This document shows positions 39,760 through 48,072 of a stretch of DNA of 64,000 nt, piece by piece. A program made the position numbers and the translations under genes. The notes beneath the pieces were generated by a model. That model was not told the origin of the DNA. It ran no database searches and saw nothing but the letters and a program-made list of their open reading frames with translations. The first letter of the stretch is position 1. Each line of letters starts with the position of its first letter. This stretch comes from Litoreibacter meonggei (GTDB lineage: Bacteria; Pseudomonadota; Alphaproteobacteria; Rhodobacterales; Rhodobacteraceae): NCBI RefSeq assembly GCF_003663885.1, contig NZ_RCCE01000003.1, positions 607,501-671,500 of the forward strand. The letters run 5' to 3'.

Positions 39760-40332
39760 CTAGCTGCTTGTGGGGTCAATCCAGCCTATATTGCCATCCT
39801 CGCGATGATACACGACGTTGACGTTCTTGTTTCCCTCGTTGCGGAATACGAGCACAGGTGCGCCCGCAATTTCCATCTGCATCACGGCTTCCCCGACCGA
39901 GAGCGAAGGGATGTTGGTCTCCATTTCTGCAACGATGATTGGCTGCAGATCTTCGGGCTCTGAGTCGTCCGACCCCCCGCTTGCGGCAAGGATATAGGAG
40001 GATGCGCCCGAGAGTTCAACTGGTTGTGATCGATCCTTATGATGGTCCTTGAGGCGACGCTTGTAGCGTCGGAGCTGCTTGTCCATTTTCTCGCCACATA
40101 AATCGAAGGCCGCATAGATTTCAGTGCTGTGGCCACGTGCCTGGGTCGTCAGGCCGGTGCTGAGGTGTACAACCGCTTCACAGACATATTCGTGGGCATC
40201 CTTTGAGAAGACGATTGTGGCGTCTGTTGGCCGCCCTGCATACTTCTCCAGTATGCTACTAAGTTCAGTTCTGACATGAGTCTGAAGCGCTTCGCCAATG
40301 TCAATTTGTTTGCCCGTGATCTGGTACCGCAT
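39760..40332 (-). CDS. hpf: Ribosome hibernation-promoting factor, long form
   Basis: Long HPF binds idle 70S ribosomes and pairs them into 100S particles. The 190-residue protein has an N-terminal RaiA-type domain (MRYQITGKQIDIGEALQTHV to about residue 105). A variable linker follows. The C-terminal dimerisation domain includes PVLVFRNEGNKNVNVVYHRED and GNIGWIDP. A clear AAGGAGA precedes the ATG. It lies between lptB and ptsN, the standard place, except that rpoN is missing upstream. Confidence 0.94.
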   Translation of the reverse strand: MRYQITGKQIDIGEALQTHVRTELSSILEKYAGRPTDATIVFSKDAHEYVCEAVVHLSTGLTTQARGHSTEIYAAFDLCGEKMDKQLRRYKRRLKDHHKDRSQPVELSGASSYILAASGGSDDSEPEDLQPIIVAEMETNIPSLSVGEAVMQMEIAGAPVLVFRNEGNKNVNVVYHREDGNIGWIDPTSS

Positions 40333-40568
40333 GGCGTCTCCTTATTGATAAATAGGGGAAATAACCGACCAAAAATCAATACTTATGGCCGGATTTGGAT
40401 TGAGTGTCTGGTATCGCCCGAGGGTGCGGGACGTGTCCGTTTCGGGGTTTGCGCGAGGCAAGACCAAAGCCTGGGGCTGTCGATCACTCATTGACCCCAT
40501 TTGGCGACGAGGGAGGGCCATGTGTCAACTAAAGAGATTGGGAAATCGGTTTTTCGGCGTTGAAAAGT

Positions 40569-41330
40569 TTAGCTAATCCGAAAATTTTGCCCCAGATAGA
40601 CGCGGCGCACATTCTCGTCTTTGACGACTTCTTCGGTGGTGCCGCTCATCAGGACGTGGCCATCATGTAGAATATAGGCGCGGTCCACGATTTCGAGCGT
40701 TTCGCGCACATTATGATCCGTGATCAGCACGCCAATACCCCGTTTTTTAAGGTCAGACACCAATCCGCGAATCTCGCCTACGGCTATCGGATCAACACCT
40801 GCGAATGGTTCATCCAACAGCAAATATTTCGGATCAGCGGCCAGACAGCGTGCGATTTCAGCCCGGCGACGTTCGCCACCGGACAGGGACAGGGCAGGTG
40901 CACGTCTAAGGTGACCGATAGAGAATTCGTTTAGTAACTCTTCCAGCCGTTCGCGGCGCTTTGTGCGGTTTTTGATGGCGATTTCGAGAATCGCCATGAT
41001 GTTGTCCTCGACGCTCAGGCCGCGAAAAATGGACATTTCCTGCGGGAGGTATCCAATCCCAAGCTTTGCGCGCCGATACATTGGCAGCAGGGTGACGTCG
41101 CGCCCGTCAATCGTGACCGTACCAGCCTCCGGCGTCACAAGCCCCGCGATTGAATAAAAGCAGGTTGTCTTGCCGGAACCGTTCGGACCCAACAGCGCTA
41201 CAACTTCACCGCGGGCGAGTTCCATTGACACGTCACGGATCACCGGGCGGCGCTTGTAGTTCTTGCGTAGCCCAAGAACTTTCAGCCCGGACGAACCGTC
41301 TTGGACGCTAAGGTCAGGCGCATCGGTCAT
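40569..41330 (-). CDS. lptB: Lipopolysaccharide export ATPase LptB
   Basis: LptB powers the LptBFG-C machine that extracts lipopolysaccharide from the inner membrane. The 253-residue protein has the P-loop GPNGSGKTT at residues 48-56, the LptB-specific IGYLPQEMSIFRGLSVEDN near 94-112, the signature LSLSGGERRRAEIARCL and LLLDEPFAGVDPIAVGEI. The start overlaps the lptA stop (ATGA). The gap to hpf (40333-40568) contains no gene; rpoN, which lies there in many proteobacteria, is absent. Confidence 0.95.
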   Translation of the reverse strand: MTDAPDLSVQDGSSGLKVLGLRKNYKRRPVIRDVSMELARGEVVALLGPNGSGKTTCFYSIAGLVTPEAGTVTIDGRDVTLLPMYRRAKLGIGYLPQEMSIFRGLSVEDNIMAILEIAIKNRTKRRERLEELLNEFSIGHLRRAPALSLSGGERRRAEIARCLAADPKYLLLDEPFAGVDPIAVGEIRGLVSDLKKRGIGVLITDHNVRETLEIVDRAYILHDGHVLMSGTTEEVVKDENVRRVYLGQNFRIS

Positions 41331-41845
41331 TTGTTACCGCCGGTTTGGAAGATGGTGCGCACACGGCCTTCCATGCGACCGGAGCCGGATGTCAGATCAA
41401 CGGTCAGCTTTTCTCCAGACAATGCGTTAATGCCCTGAGTGAGGATGACATTTCCTGTCATCACAATTTCCGAGCCGCCGACCGAATAGATCGCCTTGTC
41501 CGACTCTGCGGCTTCGGCGCCATTCACCAGAGTGACACTGCCGGTCGCCAGCAATTTGTCGATACGGCCGGTGGCTTGGCCATTCTCGGTTGCATATTGA
41601 ACCTGCACGTGACCAGCGCTTAAACGCATCTCGCCTTGTCCTGCGACGACGTTTCCGATGAAAACCGCGCTGCCAGTGGCTTGATCCACCGTCAACTCAT
41701 CAGCGGTAATCTCTACCGGCAGCGATGCATCATGTTTCAGGCCACCAAAGGCGACTGATGCTCCCTGAGCATGGGCTGAACCGGAGATCACGAGGAGGGC
41801 AAGCGCCACTGAGGCAGCAAATCTGGAAAAAACAGTCATAGTCAC
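41327..41845 (-). CDS. lptA: Periplasmic LptA-type lipopolysaccharide transport protein
   Basis: LptA forms the periplasmic bridge carrying lipopolysaccharide to the outer membrane. The 172-residue protein starts with a signal peptide (MTMTVFSRFAASVALALLVISG, cleavage after SAHA at about residue 26). The OstA-type beta-jellyroll repeats follow: LPVEITADELTVDQATGSAVFIGNV and GEMRLSAGHVQVQY, here about residues 42-82. It lies directly after lptC and overlaps lptB. Confidence 0.92.
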   Translation of the reverse strand: MTMTVFSRFAASVALALLVISGSAHAQGASVAFGGLKHDASLPVEITADELTVDQATGSAVFIGNVVAGQGEMRLSAGHVQVQYATENGQATGRIDKLLATGSVTLVNGAEAAESDKAIYSVGGSEIVMTGNVILTQGINALSGEKLTVDLTSGSGRMEGRVRTIFQTGGNK

Positions 41846-41848
41846 CCT

Positions 41849-42448
41849 CTACTCTTTTGGATCGTATACCAGCTTCACGCCATTCTTGAAAACAAGAACC
41901 TGTGTATCGCCGTTGGTCGTTAGTGACATGGAGCCTGCCTCCAGTTGGCCTGCCGGCCCTCTGCCGGCTACTGCGCCGGGCGCGGTGATTCCGGTTTCGG
42001 CCAGATTGGCGATAAGTTGGCCGGTTATTAGCTTATATCCTGCCGACGTGGACAAACGTACATCGCCTTCCAATTCAAGAAAGTCATCAGTCCCGTCATA
42101 AAACGCAGTTTCAGCAATGATGCCATACGATGGCCCTGCCTCAGTCTCGATGCGCGCCACGACTTTTCGGATGGTAAGGCGACGCAGGTTGCTTGGGTCG
42201 GGAATTGCGACCCCGGCTTCAACAATGATGGCGGAACCGTCGCTGGTTGTTCCCGAAAAACGAGGCGCTGTTAGCTGCTGTTCGCGTGCAATCTTCTCAA
42301 CATCTATGTCTGCGAAAGGGATGGCGTCAGACGGATCTAGGTTGCGCGAAAAGAGGAACATCGTCGACAGCAGGCCAAGTGCTACCAAGGGAAAGACAAT
42401 CTTAGCCCACTGCACGAAACGCGAGTACCTGTTGTCAACGCGGGCCAT
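41849..42448 (-). CDS. lptC: LptC-like lipopolysaccharide export protein
   Basis: LptC is the bitopic inner-membrane protein linking LptBFG to LptA. The 199-residue protein has one N-terminal membrane helix (about residues 14-30, AKIVFPLVALGLLSTMFLFS). A periplasmic OstA-like fold follows, with RRLTIRKVVARIETEAG and VRLSTSAGYKLITGQLIANL. Family conservation is low, but the position before lptA and lptB supports the call. It follows kdsD by 3 bp. Confidence 0.88.
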   Translation of the reverse strand: MARVDNRYSRFVQWAKIVFPLVALGLLSTMFLFSRNLDPSDAIPFADIDVEKIAREQQLTAPRFSGTTSDGSAIIVEAGVAIPDPSNLRRLTIRKVVARIETEAGPSYGIIAETAFYDGTDDFLELEGDVRLSTSAGYKLITGQLIANLAETGITAPGAVAGRGPAGQLEAGSMSLTTNGDTQVLVFKNGVKLVYDPKE

Positions 42449-42451
42449 GCG

Positions 42452-43429
42452 TCAGGCGACGCCAGCGCGCAAGCAATCGTGAATGTGCAAGATGCCCAGT
42501 GGTGCGCCGCCATTGCCTGCCGCAGTCACAAACAAGCAGGTGATCTTGCGATCATTCATATTTGCCACGGCCTGCTCGGCCAAGGCGTCCGGCGCGATGG
42601 TTTTCGGGTTGGCAGTCATAACCTCGGCTGCGCTCATATCAAGCAGCCCCTTCATATGGCGCCGCAAGTCACCATCGGTGATGATGCCCGCTAGGTCGCC
42701 CTCAGTTGTGACGACGCCCACCACACCAAACCCTTTTTGGCTAATGGCAATCAGCACGTCCGACATCGGCGCGTTCATAGCGATAAGCGGAAGCTCTTCG
42801 CCGGAATGCATCAAATCAGACACTTTGGACAGGCGCGCGCCCAGCTTTCCGCCGGGGTGGAATTCGCGGAAATTTTCGGGGGTGAACTGGCGATGCTCCA
42901 TCAACGCGATGGCCAGCGCGTCACCCAAGGCCAAGGTCATCGTGGTCGATGTTGTCGGCACCACGCCGGTGTCACAGGCTTCTTCGGCTTTGGGCAGAAC
43001 CAGCGCGACGTCGCATTGTTTGATCAACGTGCTTTCGGCGCGGCTGGCGACGCCGATCATCGGAATGCTGAAACGGCGGGTATAGGCGATCACATCCGCA
43101 AGCTCCGGTGTCTCACCGGAGTTGGACAGGATCAGCGCCACGTCACCTTGCGCCATCATACCCAGATCGCCATGGCTGGCCTCTGCAGGGTGGACGAAAT
43201 GTGCAGGTGTGCCGGTCGAGGCCAAAGTCGCCGCAATCTTGCGGGCAACGTGGCCGGATTTTCCCATACCGCAGATAATTACGCGTCCGGTGGCCCCAAG
43301 CATCAGTTCTACGGCGTCGGCGAAACTGTCGTTCAAGCTATCTGCCAGAAGTTCCAGCGCCGCTGCCTCGCGGGTGATGACACGACGGCCAATCTTCAGA
43401 AACGTCTCTGGTGAGGTTTTGTTTTCCAT
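42452..43429 (-). CDS. kdsD: Arabinose-5-phosphate isomerase KdsD (KpsF/GutQ family)
   Basis: This enzyme converts ribulose 5-phosphate to arabinose 5-phosphate, the first step to KDO. The 325-residue protein has a SIS domain with GRVIICGMGKSGHVARKIAATL (about residues 46-67), FVHPAEASHGDLGM, and SNSGETPEL at about 104-112. Two CBS domains follow (about 205-325). It heads the kdsD-lptC-lptA-lptB set, uniting KDO synthesis with lipopolysaccharide export. Distinguishing KdsD from capsule paralogue KpsF by sequence alone is not possible. Confidence 0.92.
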   Translation of the reverse strand: MENKTSPETFLKIGRRVITREAAALELLADSLNDSFADAVELMLGATGRVIICGMGKSGHVARKIAATLASTGTPAHFVHPAEASHGDLGMMAQGDVALILSNSGETPELADVIAYTRRFSIPMIGVASRAESTLIKQCDVALVLPKAEEACDTGVVPTTSTTMTLALGDALAIALMEHRQFTPENFREFHPGGKLGARLSKVSDLMHSGEELPLIAMNAPMSDVLIAISQKGFGVVGVVTTEGDLAGIITDGDLRRHMKGLLDMSAAEVMTANPKTIAPDALAEQAVANMNDRKITCLFVTAAGNGGAPLGILHIHDCLRAGVA

Positions 43430-43438
43430 CTACGTTAT

Positions 43439-44050
43439 CTAGTGCGCGAAGATGTCAATTTCAGGCCAGCCGGCCAAATCCAGCCGAGCGCGGGTCGGAA
43501 GGAAGTCGAAACAGTTCTGCGCCAATTCCATGCGACCTTCACGCTCCAGCATCCGGTTCAGTTCTGTTCTCAACTGGTGCAGGTGCAAGACGTCTGATGC
43601 GGCGTAGTCGTGCTGCGCTTTCGTAAGCTCTGGCGCGCCCCAGTCGCTGGATTGCTGTTGCTTGGAAACGTCGACGCTCAAAAGCTCTTGGAGCAGGTTC
43701 TTCAAACCATGGCGGTCCGTATAGGTGCGCACCAGTTTGGACGCAATTTTGGTGCAATAGACGGGTGCCGTGAGCGCACCGAACGCATTGTACATCGCAG
43801 CGATGTCAAAGCGGCCAAAGTGAAACAACTTCAAAACATCTGGGTCTTCAAGCATGCGGCAGAGGTTAGGAGCGTCTGATTGACCGATCGCAATTTGTAC
43901 AAGATGCGCATCGCCATCGCCCGCTGACAATTGCACGACACATAGCCTGTCGCGATGCGGGTTAAGCCCCATGGTTTCGCAATCAATGGCTACAACCGAG
44001 CCGAGGTCAAGATCGTCAGGCAGGTCGCCTTGGTGCAGAAAATTGGCCAC
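43439..44050 (-). CDS. Short RNase D-like 3'-5' exonuclease
   Basis: The 203-residue protein has only the DEDDy exonuclease domain of RNase D. D23 and E25 are in VAIDCETMGLN, D82 in FHFGRFDIAAM, and Y149 with D153 in HDYAASDVLHL. The HRDC domains that follow in E. coli RNase D (about 375 residues) are absent. This short form is common in alphaproteobacteria, and some act as processing exonucleases. It lies 10 bp upstream of kdsD, so it probably begins the operon that continues into lptC-A-B. Confidence 0.9.
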   Translation of the reverse strand: MANFLHQGDLPDDLDLGSVVAIDCETMGLNPHRDRLCVVQLSAGDGDAHLVQIAIGQSDAPNLCRMLEDPDVLKLFHFGRFDIAAMYNAFGALTAPVYCTKIASKLVRTYTDRHGLKNLLQELLSVDVSKQQQSSDWGAPELTKAQHDYAASDVLHLHQLRTELNRMLEREGRMELAQNCFDFLPTRARLDLAGWPEIDIFAH

Positions 44051-44431
44051 GCGTGAGGCTCCCTTCAGGTTTCCAATGCGGAATAGGCTCTTTGGGTTCG
44101 ATATTCAACAACGGGGATGTTTATGCGGCGTTGCTGAGGTCCGCTACTTGCCCCTAGGGGTGGGTGCCGCTTTCACACCGGACTCGGACGAGTGTCACAA
44201 GTAGCTCTGCCTAAATCAGCTTCTTGCTGTGTCTCACGATTGAAAATAGCGGACACCTACTAGCAAAATGACCCTGTGCTGCACATGATCGAGATACCCT
44301 GACCCGTTGTCCTACTGACTAAATTCAGCGAGGTTTAGAGTACCGAGCCAAACTAAGAGCCACCGAACTGCGAAAACACTCTACTCTTTGCAGAATACGG
44401 TAAGAAAACACCTTTTTTGAGGGACACGGCA
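44051..44431. other. Gene-free gap between the RNase D gene and a small secreted protein
   Basis: About 380 bases with no convincing coding region. The only structure I see is a perfect palindrome CCCCTAGGGG at 44151-44160. It should contain the promoters of the flanking divergent genes, which I cannot place. Confidence 0.6.
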
Positions 44432-44839
44432 ATGAAATTTATTCGCGTAACAATGGTAATTCTTATTGCTCTTGCGCAACTCTCCTCTGCTCAAGCTCAA
44501 TCGAAATACGAAGCCCCGCTCTGCGAGGCTGCTAAGACAAACCGTGTTGTTGAGCTGATCTACGACAAAGACGTTAGTAAAGGGTGCCTCCCGCGTCTTG
44601 TTGATGTGCATCAAGTTGCAATTGGCAAAAACGGCAAACTATACGTGCATGGTTGGCAAACTCGTGGTTGTACAAAAGGGCGAGATTTTGCGGCCGAACG
44701 GATTTTCAGACTCGATAAGATCAAGTTCGTTGAACTCATCGAAGGTGACTTCGATAAGAAATCTCAATCCATAAAGCGAGACGGTTGGGACGGTTGCATC
44801 GGTTCGAATTGCTTTATCAAGGAGAACGTCTGTGACTAG
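44432..44839 (+). CDS. Small secreted cysteine-rich protein with WYL-like pattern
   Basis: The 135-residue product starts with a clear Sec signal (MKFIRVTMVILIALAQLSS, cleavage after AQAQ at about residue 23). The mature part has six cysteines, so three disulfides are possible. The segments RVVELIYD, KLYVHGWQTRG and AERIFRLDKIKFVELI recall the beta-sheet order of WYL domains (ligand-binding domains of bacterial regulators), but in an exported protein. This is a resemblance only. The start is set by the signal peptide; an ATG-like start 5 codons upstream is less likely. Function is unknown, and the gene stands alone. Confidence 0.6.
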   Translation: MKFIRVTMVILIALAQLSSAQAQSKYEAPLCEAAKTNRVVELIYDKDVSKGCLPRLVDVHQVAIGKNGKLYVHGWQTRGCTKGRDFAAERIFRLDKIKFVELIEGDFDKKSQSIKRDGWDGCIGSNCFIKENVCD

Positions 44840-44864
44840 AGCCAACTTTACCATGTTCGCCAAT

Positions 44865-45758
44865 TTAGTGCTGAATGGCTCCCCATACATCCAGTAGAGT
44901 ATTGGAAATCTCGTCGTCTTTGTTGGTATATATTGTTACCTTAAGGCACTCTTTTCCCAAACTGTTGGCAAGTGAAATGAGGCTTCCGTTCTCGATCTCG
45001 CGATGCGCCATGCTGTACGGGATCCATCCAACGCCAATTCCGTTTAGGACCAACTCTTTTACGCCGCTAGAGAAAGCTGACTCACAAACGGGATTGTTGC
45101 TGAAGGCGGATGTGCCAAACATCCTTTCCGCTGAATTAAGGAATTCGCCGAAGTAACTTCCCTCTGGATACACAACAGATGGCGTATCATGAGGAATTTT
45201 ACCGTGGTCTTTGACCGTATACCGCCGCGACCCGCCAATGACGGGGATCAGATAGTCGACGCCCCACGGCTCTCGACGGATCGTGTCTCCGAAGGGCAAA
45301 GGCCCCGTATTTTCAGATTCATAGCACAGTAACGTGTTCACATCGCCTCTTAGAAAGAGGGTGACACAATCTCGTAGGTTGCCGGTACGCAAACGAAACT
45401 TCAACGCCGGAAGATGATGCTTTGCGTGCACTATCATATCAGGAAGCGTGGAGATGAAGGGCGCGTGTTGCGCCGCAATCGAGATGGTCGAACTGGCGGG
45501 GTTAAATTGCGCAATCTTACCTCGAAGGTCTGCAATCCGGGACACTAGGGCGCGCATTTCAGGCTCGTTAGCTTTCAAAGCTTGACTGATCTCGACGGAA
45601 TTGGCCCCCCGCTCCAAAACCTCGACGCCAAGCCAGTTTTCGAAGGCGCGAATACGCCGAGAGAAAGCAGGCTGGGTGATGTTCCTTCGGGAGGCTGCAC
45701 GGGTCATGTTGCCTTCTTCCAAAAGCACAAGGACATCGTCCAAAAATTTAAGGTCCAT
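44865..45758 (-). CDS. LysR-family transcriptional regulator
   Basis: The 297-residue regulator has the N-terminal winged helix-turn-helix (MDLKFLDDVLVLLEEGNMTR to about residue 60, with AASRRNITQPAFSRRIRAFE). A periplasmic-binding-like effector domain follows. The start at 45758 is chosen because the HTH begins there; an upstream extension to 45893 is not conserved in character. It is divergent from the PLP enzyme gene, with a 117-bp gap, the classical arrangement of a LysR regulator and its target. The effector is unknown, perhaps the cassette substrate. Confidence 0.9.
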   Translation of the reverse strand: MDLKFLDDVLVLLEEGNMTRAASRRNITQPAFSRRIRAFENWLGVEVLERGANSVEISQALKANEPEMRALVSRIADLRGKIAQFNPASSTISIAAQHAPFISTLPDMIVHAKHHLPALKFRLRTGNLRDCVTLFLRGDVNTLLCYESENTGPLPFGDTIRREPWGVDYLIPVIGGSRRYTVKDHGKIPHDTPSVVYPEGSYFGEFLNSAERMFGTSAFSNNPVCESAFSSGVKELVLNGIGVGWIPYSMAHREIENGSLISLANSLGKECLKVTIYTNKDDEISNTLLDVWGAIQH

Positions 45759-45805
45759 ACTCGCTTCCTTACGCTTGCTCAAACAAACTGTACGGGCAGC
45801 CCAAG

Positions 45806-45819
45806 AAGAAGGCATTCTT
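45806..45819. promoter_or_regulatory. Candidate LysR operator
   Basis: AAGAA GGCA TTCTT is a perfect 14-bp dyad in the gap between the divergent LysR gene and the PLP enzyme gene. It resembles the short dyads bound by LysR regulators, which often follow T-N11-A. The assignment is by position and symmetry. Confidence 0.35.
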
Positions 45820-45875
45820 TTTTTACTTTGGTATAGGGCAAGCTTTGGGTGAATCAGCTCAAAGGATAAGAGTGC

Positions 45876-46970
45876 ATGACCCAGAATCCGCAAATTGCCG
45901 ACGCTGACGTAGGCCTTACGCCCGAAATGACCGTCAGCTTGTGTAAAGACCTGTCGATTGCATTAGCGAAGTTTCCCAAAGTCCGCCTTGGACATCTGCC
46001 GACCCCTTTGGAGCCGATGGATCGCCTGAGCGAGCTTCTCGGTGGTCCACGCCTTTGGGTGAAGCGGGACGATTGCACCGGGTTGTCGTCTGGTGGCAAC
46101 AAGACGCGGAAGTTAGAATTCTTGATGGCAGATGCGCAGGCACATGGCGCGGATACGATAATTACACAAGGTGCAACCCAGTCAAATCACGCGCGGCAGA
46201 CAACAGCCGCTGCGGCAAAATTGGGGATGGCTTGTCATATCTTGCTTGAGGATCGCACGAACTCGAACAACGAAAATTACATCATGAACGGCAACGTTTT
46301 GTTGGATCGCCTGCACGGTGCATCGGTCTCAAAACGCAGCGGCGGCACTGACATGAATGCCGAGATGACTGCTCTGTCGGAGCAGTTAATCAACGACGGG
46401 CACACGCCATATATTATTCCGGGTGGTGGCTCTAACGCCATCGGGGCGCTGGGATATGTGAATTGCGCGCGCGAACTGGCTGAACAAGCGACCGATATTG
46501 GCTTGAAGGTGGATGCACTTGTGCACGCAACAGGCAGCTCCGGGACGCAGGCCGGATTGGTCACGGGCCTTGCCGCGATTCGAAGCGAAATCCACTTGCT
46601 GGGGATTGGGGTGCGCGCGCCGCGAGACAAACAAGAGCAAATGGTTTTCGATCTAGCCCAACGTACCGCGGACCACATGGGCACAGGGCTGACCATCAAC
46701 CGCCAAGATGTGCGCGCGAATTGTGACTATGTCGGCCCCGGTTATGGCTTGCCGACCTCAGGTATGATCGAGGCGGTGAAACTGCTTGCCCAAACGGAGG
46801 GTCTTTTGTTCGACCCTGTCTATTCCGGCAAAGGACTGGACGGGATGATTGATCAGATCCGCAAGGGCTATTTCGATGGAATGGAAAACGTCGTGTTCCT
46901 GCATACGGGGGGGAGTGCTGCGCTCTTCGGTTACCCCGATACATTCGATCTTCCCGGATACTCAACCTAA
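45876..46970 (+). CDS. PLP-dependent D-cysteine desulfhydrase / L-cysteate sulfo-lyase-like enzyme
   Basis: The 364-residue protein belongs to the ACC deaminase/D-cysteine desulfhydrase group. Recognisable blocks are [20 protein letters not shown], the PLP lysine K76 in [49 protein letters not shown] and [14 protein letters not shown]. The spelling of these blocks is close to what I recall of CuyA, the roseobacter enzyme that splits cysteate into pyruvate, sulfite and ammonia. D-cysteine desulfhydrase is the other reading. It is divergent from a LysR gene and precedes an ABC importer. The extra 30 N-terminal residues are not conserved. Confidence 0.8.
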   Translation: MTQNPQIADADVGLTPEMTVSLCKDLSIALAKFPKVRLGHLPTPLEPMDRLSELLGGPRLWVKRDDCTGLSSGGNKTRKLEFLMADAQAHGADTIITQGATQSNHARQTTAAAAKLGMACHILLEDRTNSNNENYIMNGNVLLDRLHGASVSKRSGGTDMNAEMTALSEQLINDGHTPYIIPGGGSNAIGALGYVNCARELAEQATDIGLKVDALVHATGSSGTQAGLVTGLAAIRSEIHLLGIGVRAPRDKQEQMVFDLAQRTADHMGTGLTINRQDVRANCDYVGPGYGLPTSGMIEAVKLLAQTEGLLFDPVYSGKGLDGMIDQIRKGYFDGMENVVFLHTGGSAALFGYPDTFDLPGYST

Positions 46971-47009
46971 TAAAAACAAGAAAAAATCACTCAACAAGGA
47001 GAACTTAAA

Positions 47010-47981
47010 ATGTCACTGAAAAAGACCCTCATGACGGCTACGCTGGCATCTGCCATCGGCATCTTCAGCGTGCCTGCTTTCGCCGCTGAAGAAGTCAAAA
47101 TCGGCGTTCCCTCTTGGACCGGAGCCCAAGCGATTGCCCATCTTCTTGGCGCCGTCGTCGAGATGCGTATTGGCGGAACCGCCGAAATGGTGCCCGGCAA
47201 TAATGCGACGATTTTCCAAGCGATGGACCAAGGCAAGGGTGACATCGACGTCCATCCCGATGTCTGGCTGCCGAACCAAGAGAGCTTCACCAAGAAATAT
47301 GTTGACGGCGCAGGCACAGTAACGCTGTCATCCAACCCCTACGAAGGCAATCAGGGCTTCTGCGTGTCCCAGGACTTCGCAAAAGCCAATAGCATCACCG
47401 ACATTGCGGACTTAGGGCGCCCAGATGTTGCTGCGCTGATGGACAGTGACGGCAATGGTAAAGGTGAGATGTGGATCGGCGCCCCCGGTTGGGCATCTGC
47501 CAATGTGAACGAAGTCAAAACCCGGGACTATGGGCTGCTGGATTTTGTTGAACCCATTCGGGCAGAGGAAAGCGTGAAAACTGCGCGCATCAAAGACTCT
47601 ATCGCGAAGGGCGAGGGCTACGCGTTCTACTGCTACAAACCACATGCCGTCTGGTACATGTTCGACGTCGAGATGTTGAGCGAGCCTGCCTACGATCCGG
47701 CAAAATACACTATGATTCAGCCCTCGGACGATCCGGATTGGTACACCAAATCCAACGTGGCATCCAAAGATGCGCTGAAGAATGTGCAAATCGCTTGGTC
47801 CAATTCTCTGGCCGCTCGCTCGCCAGCTATTGCTGAATTCTTTGAGCGGTTTTCGCTGACCGCCGACGATGTCAGCAACTTTGCCTTTGAGATCAGCGGC
47901 AAGGGTCGCGAACCGGCTGAAGTTGCGCGCGAGTGGGTTGAAGCAAACCCAGAACGTGTTGATGCGTGGTTGGGGCTCTAG
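47010..47981 (+). CDS. Betaine-type ABC transporter substrate-binding protein (ProX/OpuAC family)
   Basis: The 323-residue periplasmic protein has a Sec signal (MSLKKTLMTATLASAIGIFS, cleavage near FAA at about residue 26). The OpuAC fold follows with VKIGVPSWTGAQAIAHLLGAV, GDIDVHPDVWLPNQ and GYAFYCYKPHAVWYMFD. These proteins cradle quaternary amines in aromatic boxes; W and Y residues are abundant here. Ribosome binding site AAGGAGAAC lies 7 bases upstream. It begins the importer operon and is followed by a stem-loop that may favour its higher expression. Confidence 0.9.
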   Translation: MSLKKTLMTATLASAIGIFSVPAFAAEEVKIGVPSWTGAQAIAHLLGAVVEMRIGGTAEMVPGNNATIFQAMDQGKGDIDVHPDVWLPNQESFTKKYVDGAGTVTLSSNPYEGNQGFCVSQDFAKANSITDIADLGRPDVAALMDSDGNGKGEMWIGAPGWASANVNEVKTRDYGLLDFVEPIRAEESVKTARIKDSIAKGEGYAFYCYKPHAVWYMFDVEMLSEPAYDPAKYTMIQPSDDPDWYTKSNVASKDALKNVQIAWSNSLAARSPAIAEFFERFSLTADDVSNFAFEISGKGREPAEVAREWVEANPERVDAWLGL

Positions 47982-48005
47982 GCTACATTGACGTGATTTA
48001 AGCAT

Positions 48006-48036
48006 GATGGCCCTCGCATGTCGGGGGCCGTCATCA
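48006..48036 (+). terminator. Stem-loop after the substrate-binding protein gene (possible attenuator)
   Basis: TGATG GGCCC-type arms (TGATGGCCC, 48006-48013 region) pair with GGGCC-GT-CATCA (48025-48036) with a small bulge. The T-tract is weak (CCTTTGAT). Such hairpins after binding-protein genes usually allow partial read-through, here into the ATPase gene. Confidence 0.5.
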
Positions 48037-48072
48037 CCTTTGATCTCTCCCGAATAGCGAAGGGTACACGAC

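Noticed and set aside
44151-44160. CCCCTAGGGG perfect palindrome in the 44.1-kb gap
   Set aside because: It is short, has no loop for an RNA hairpin and no clear regulator, so I do not call it an operator.
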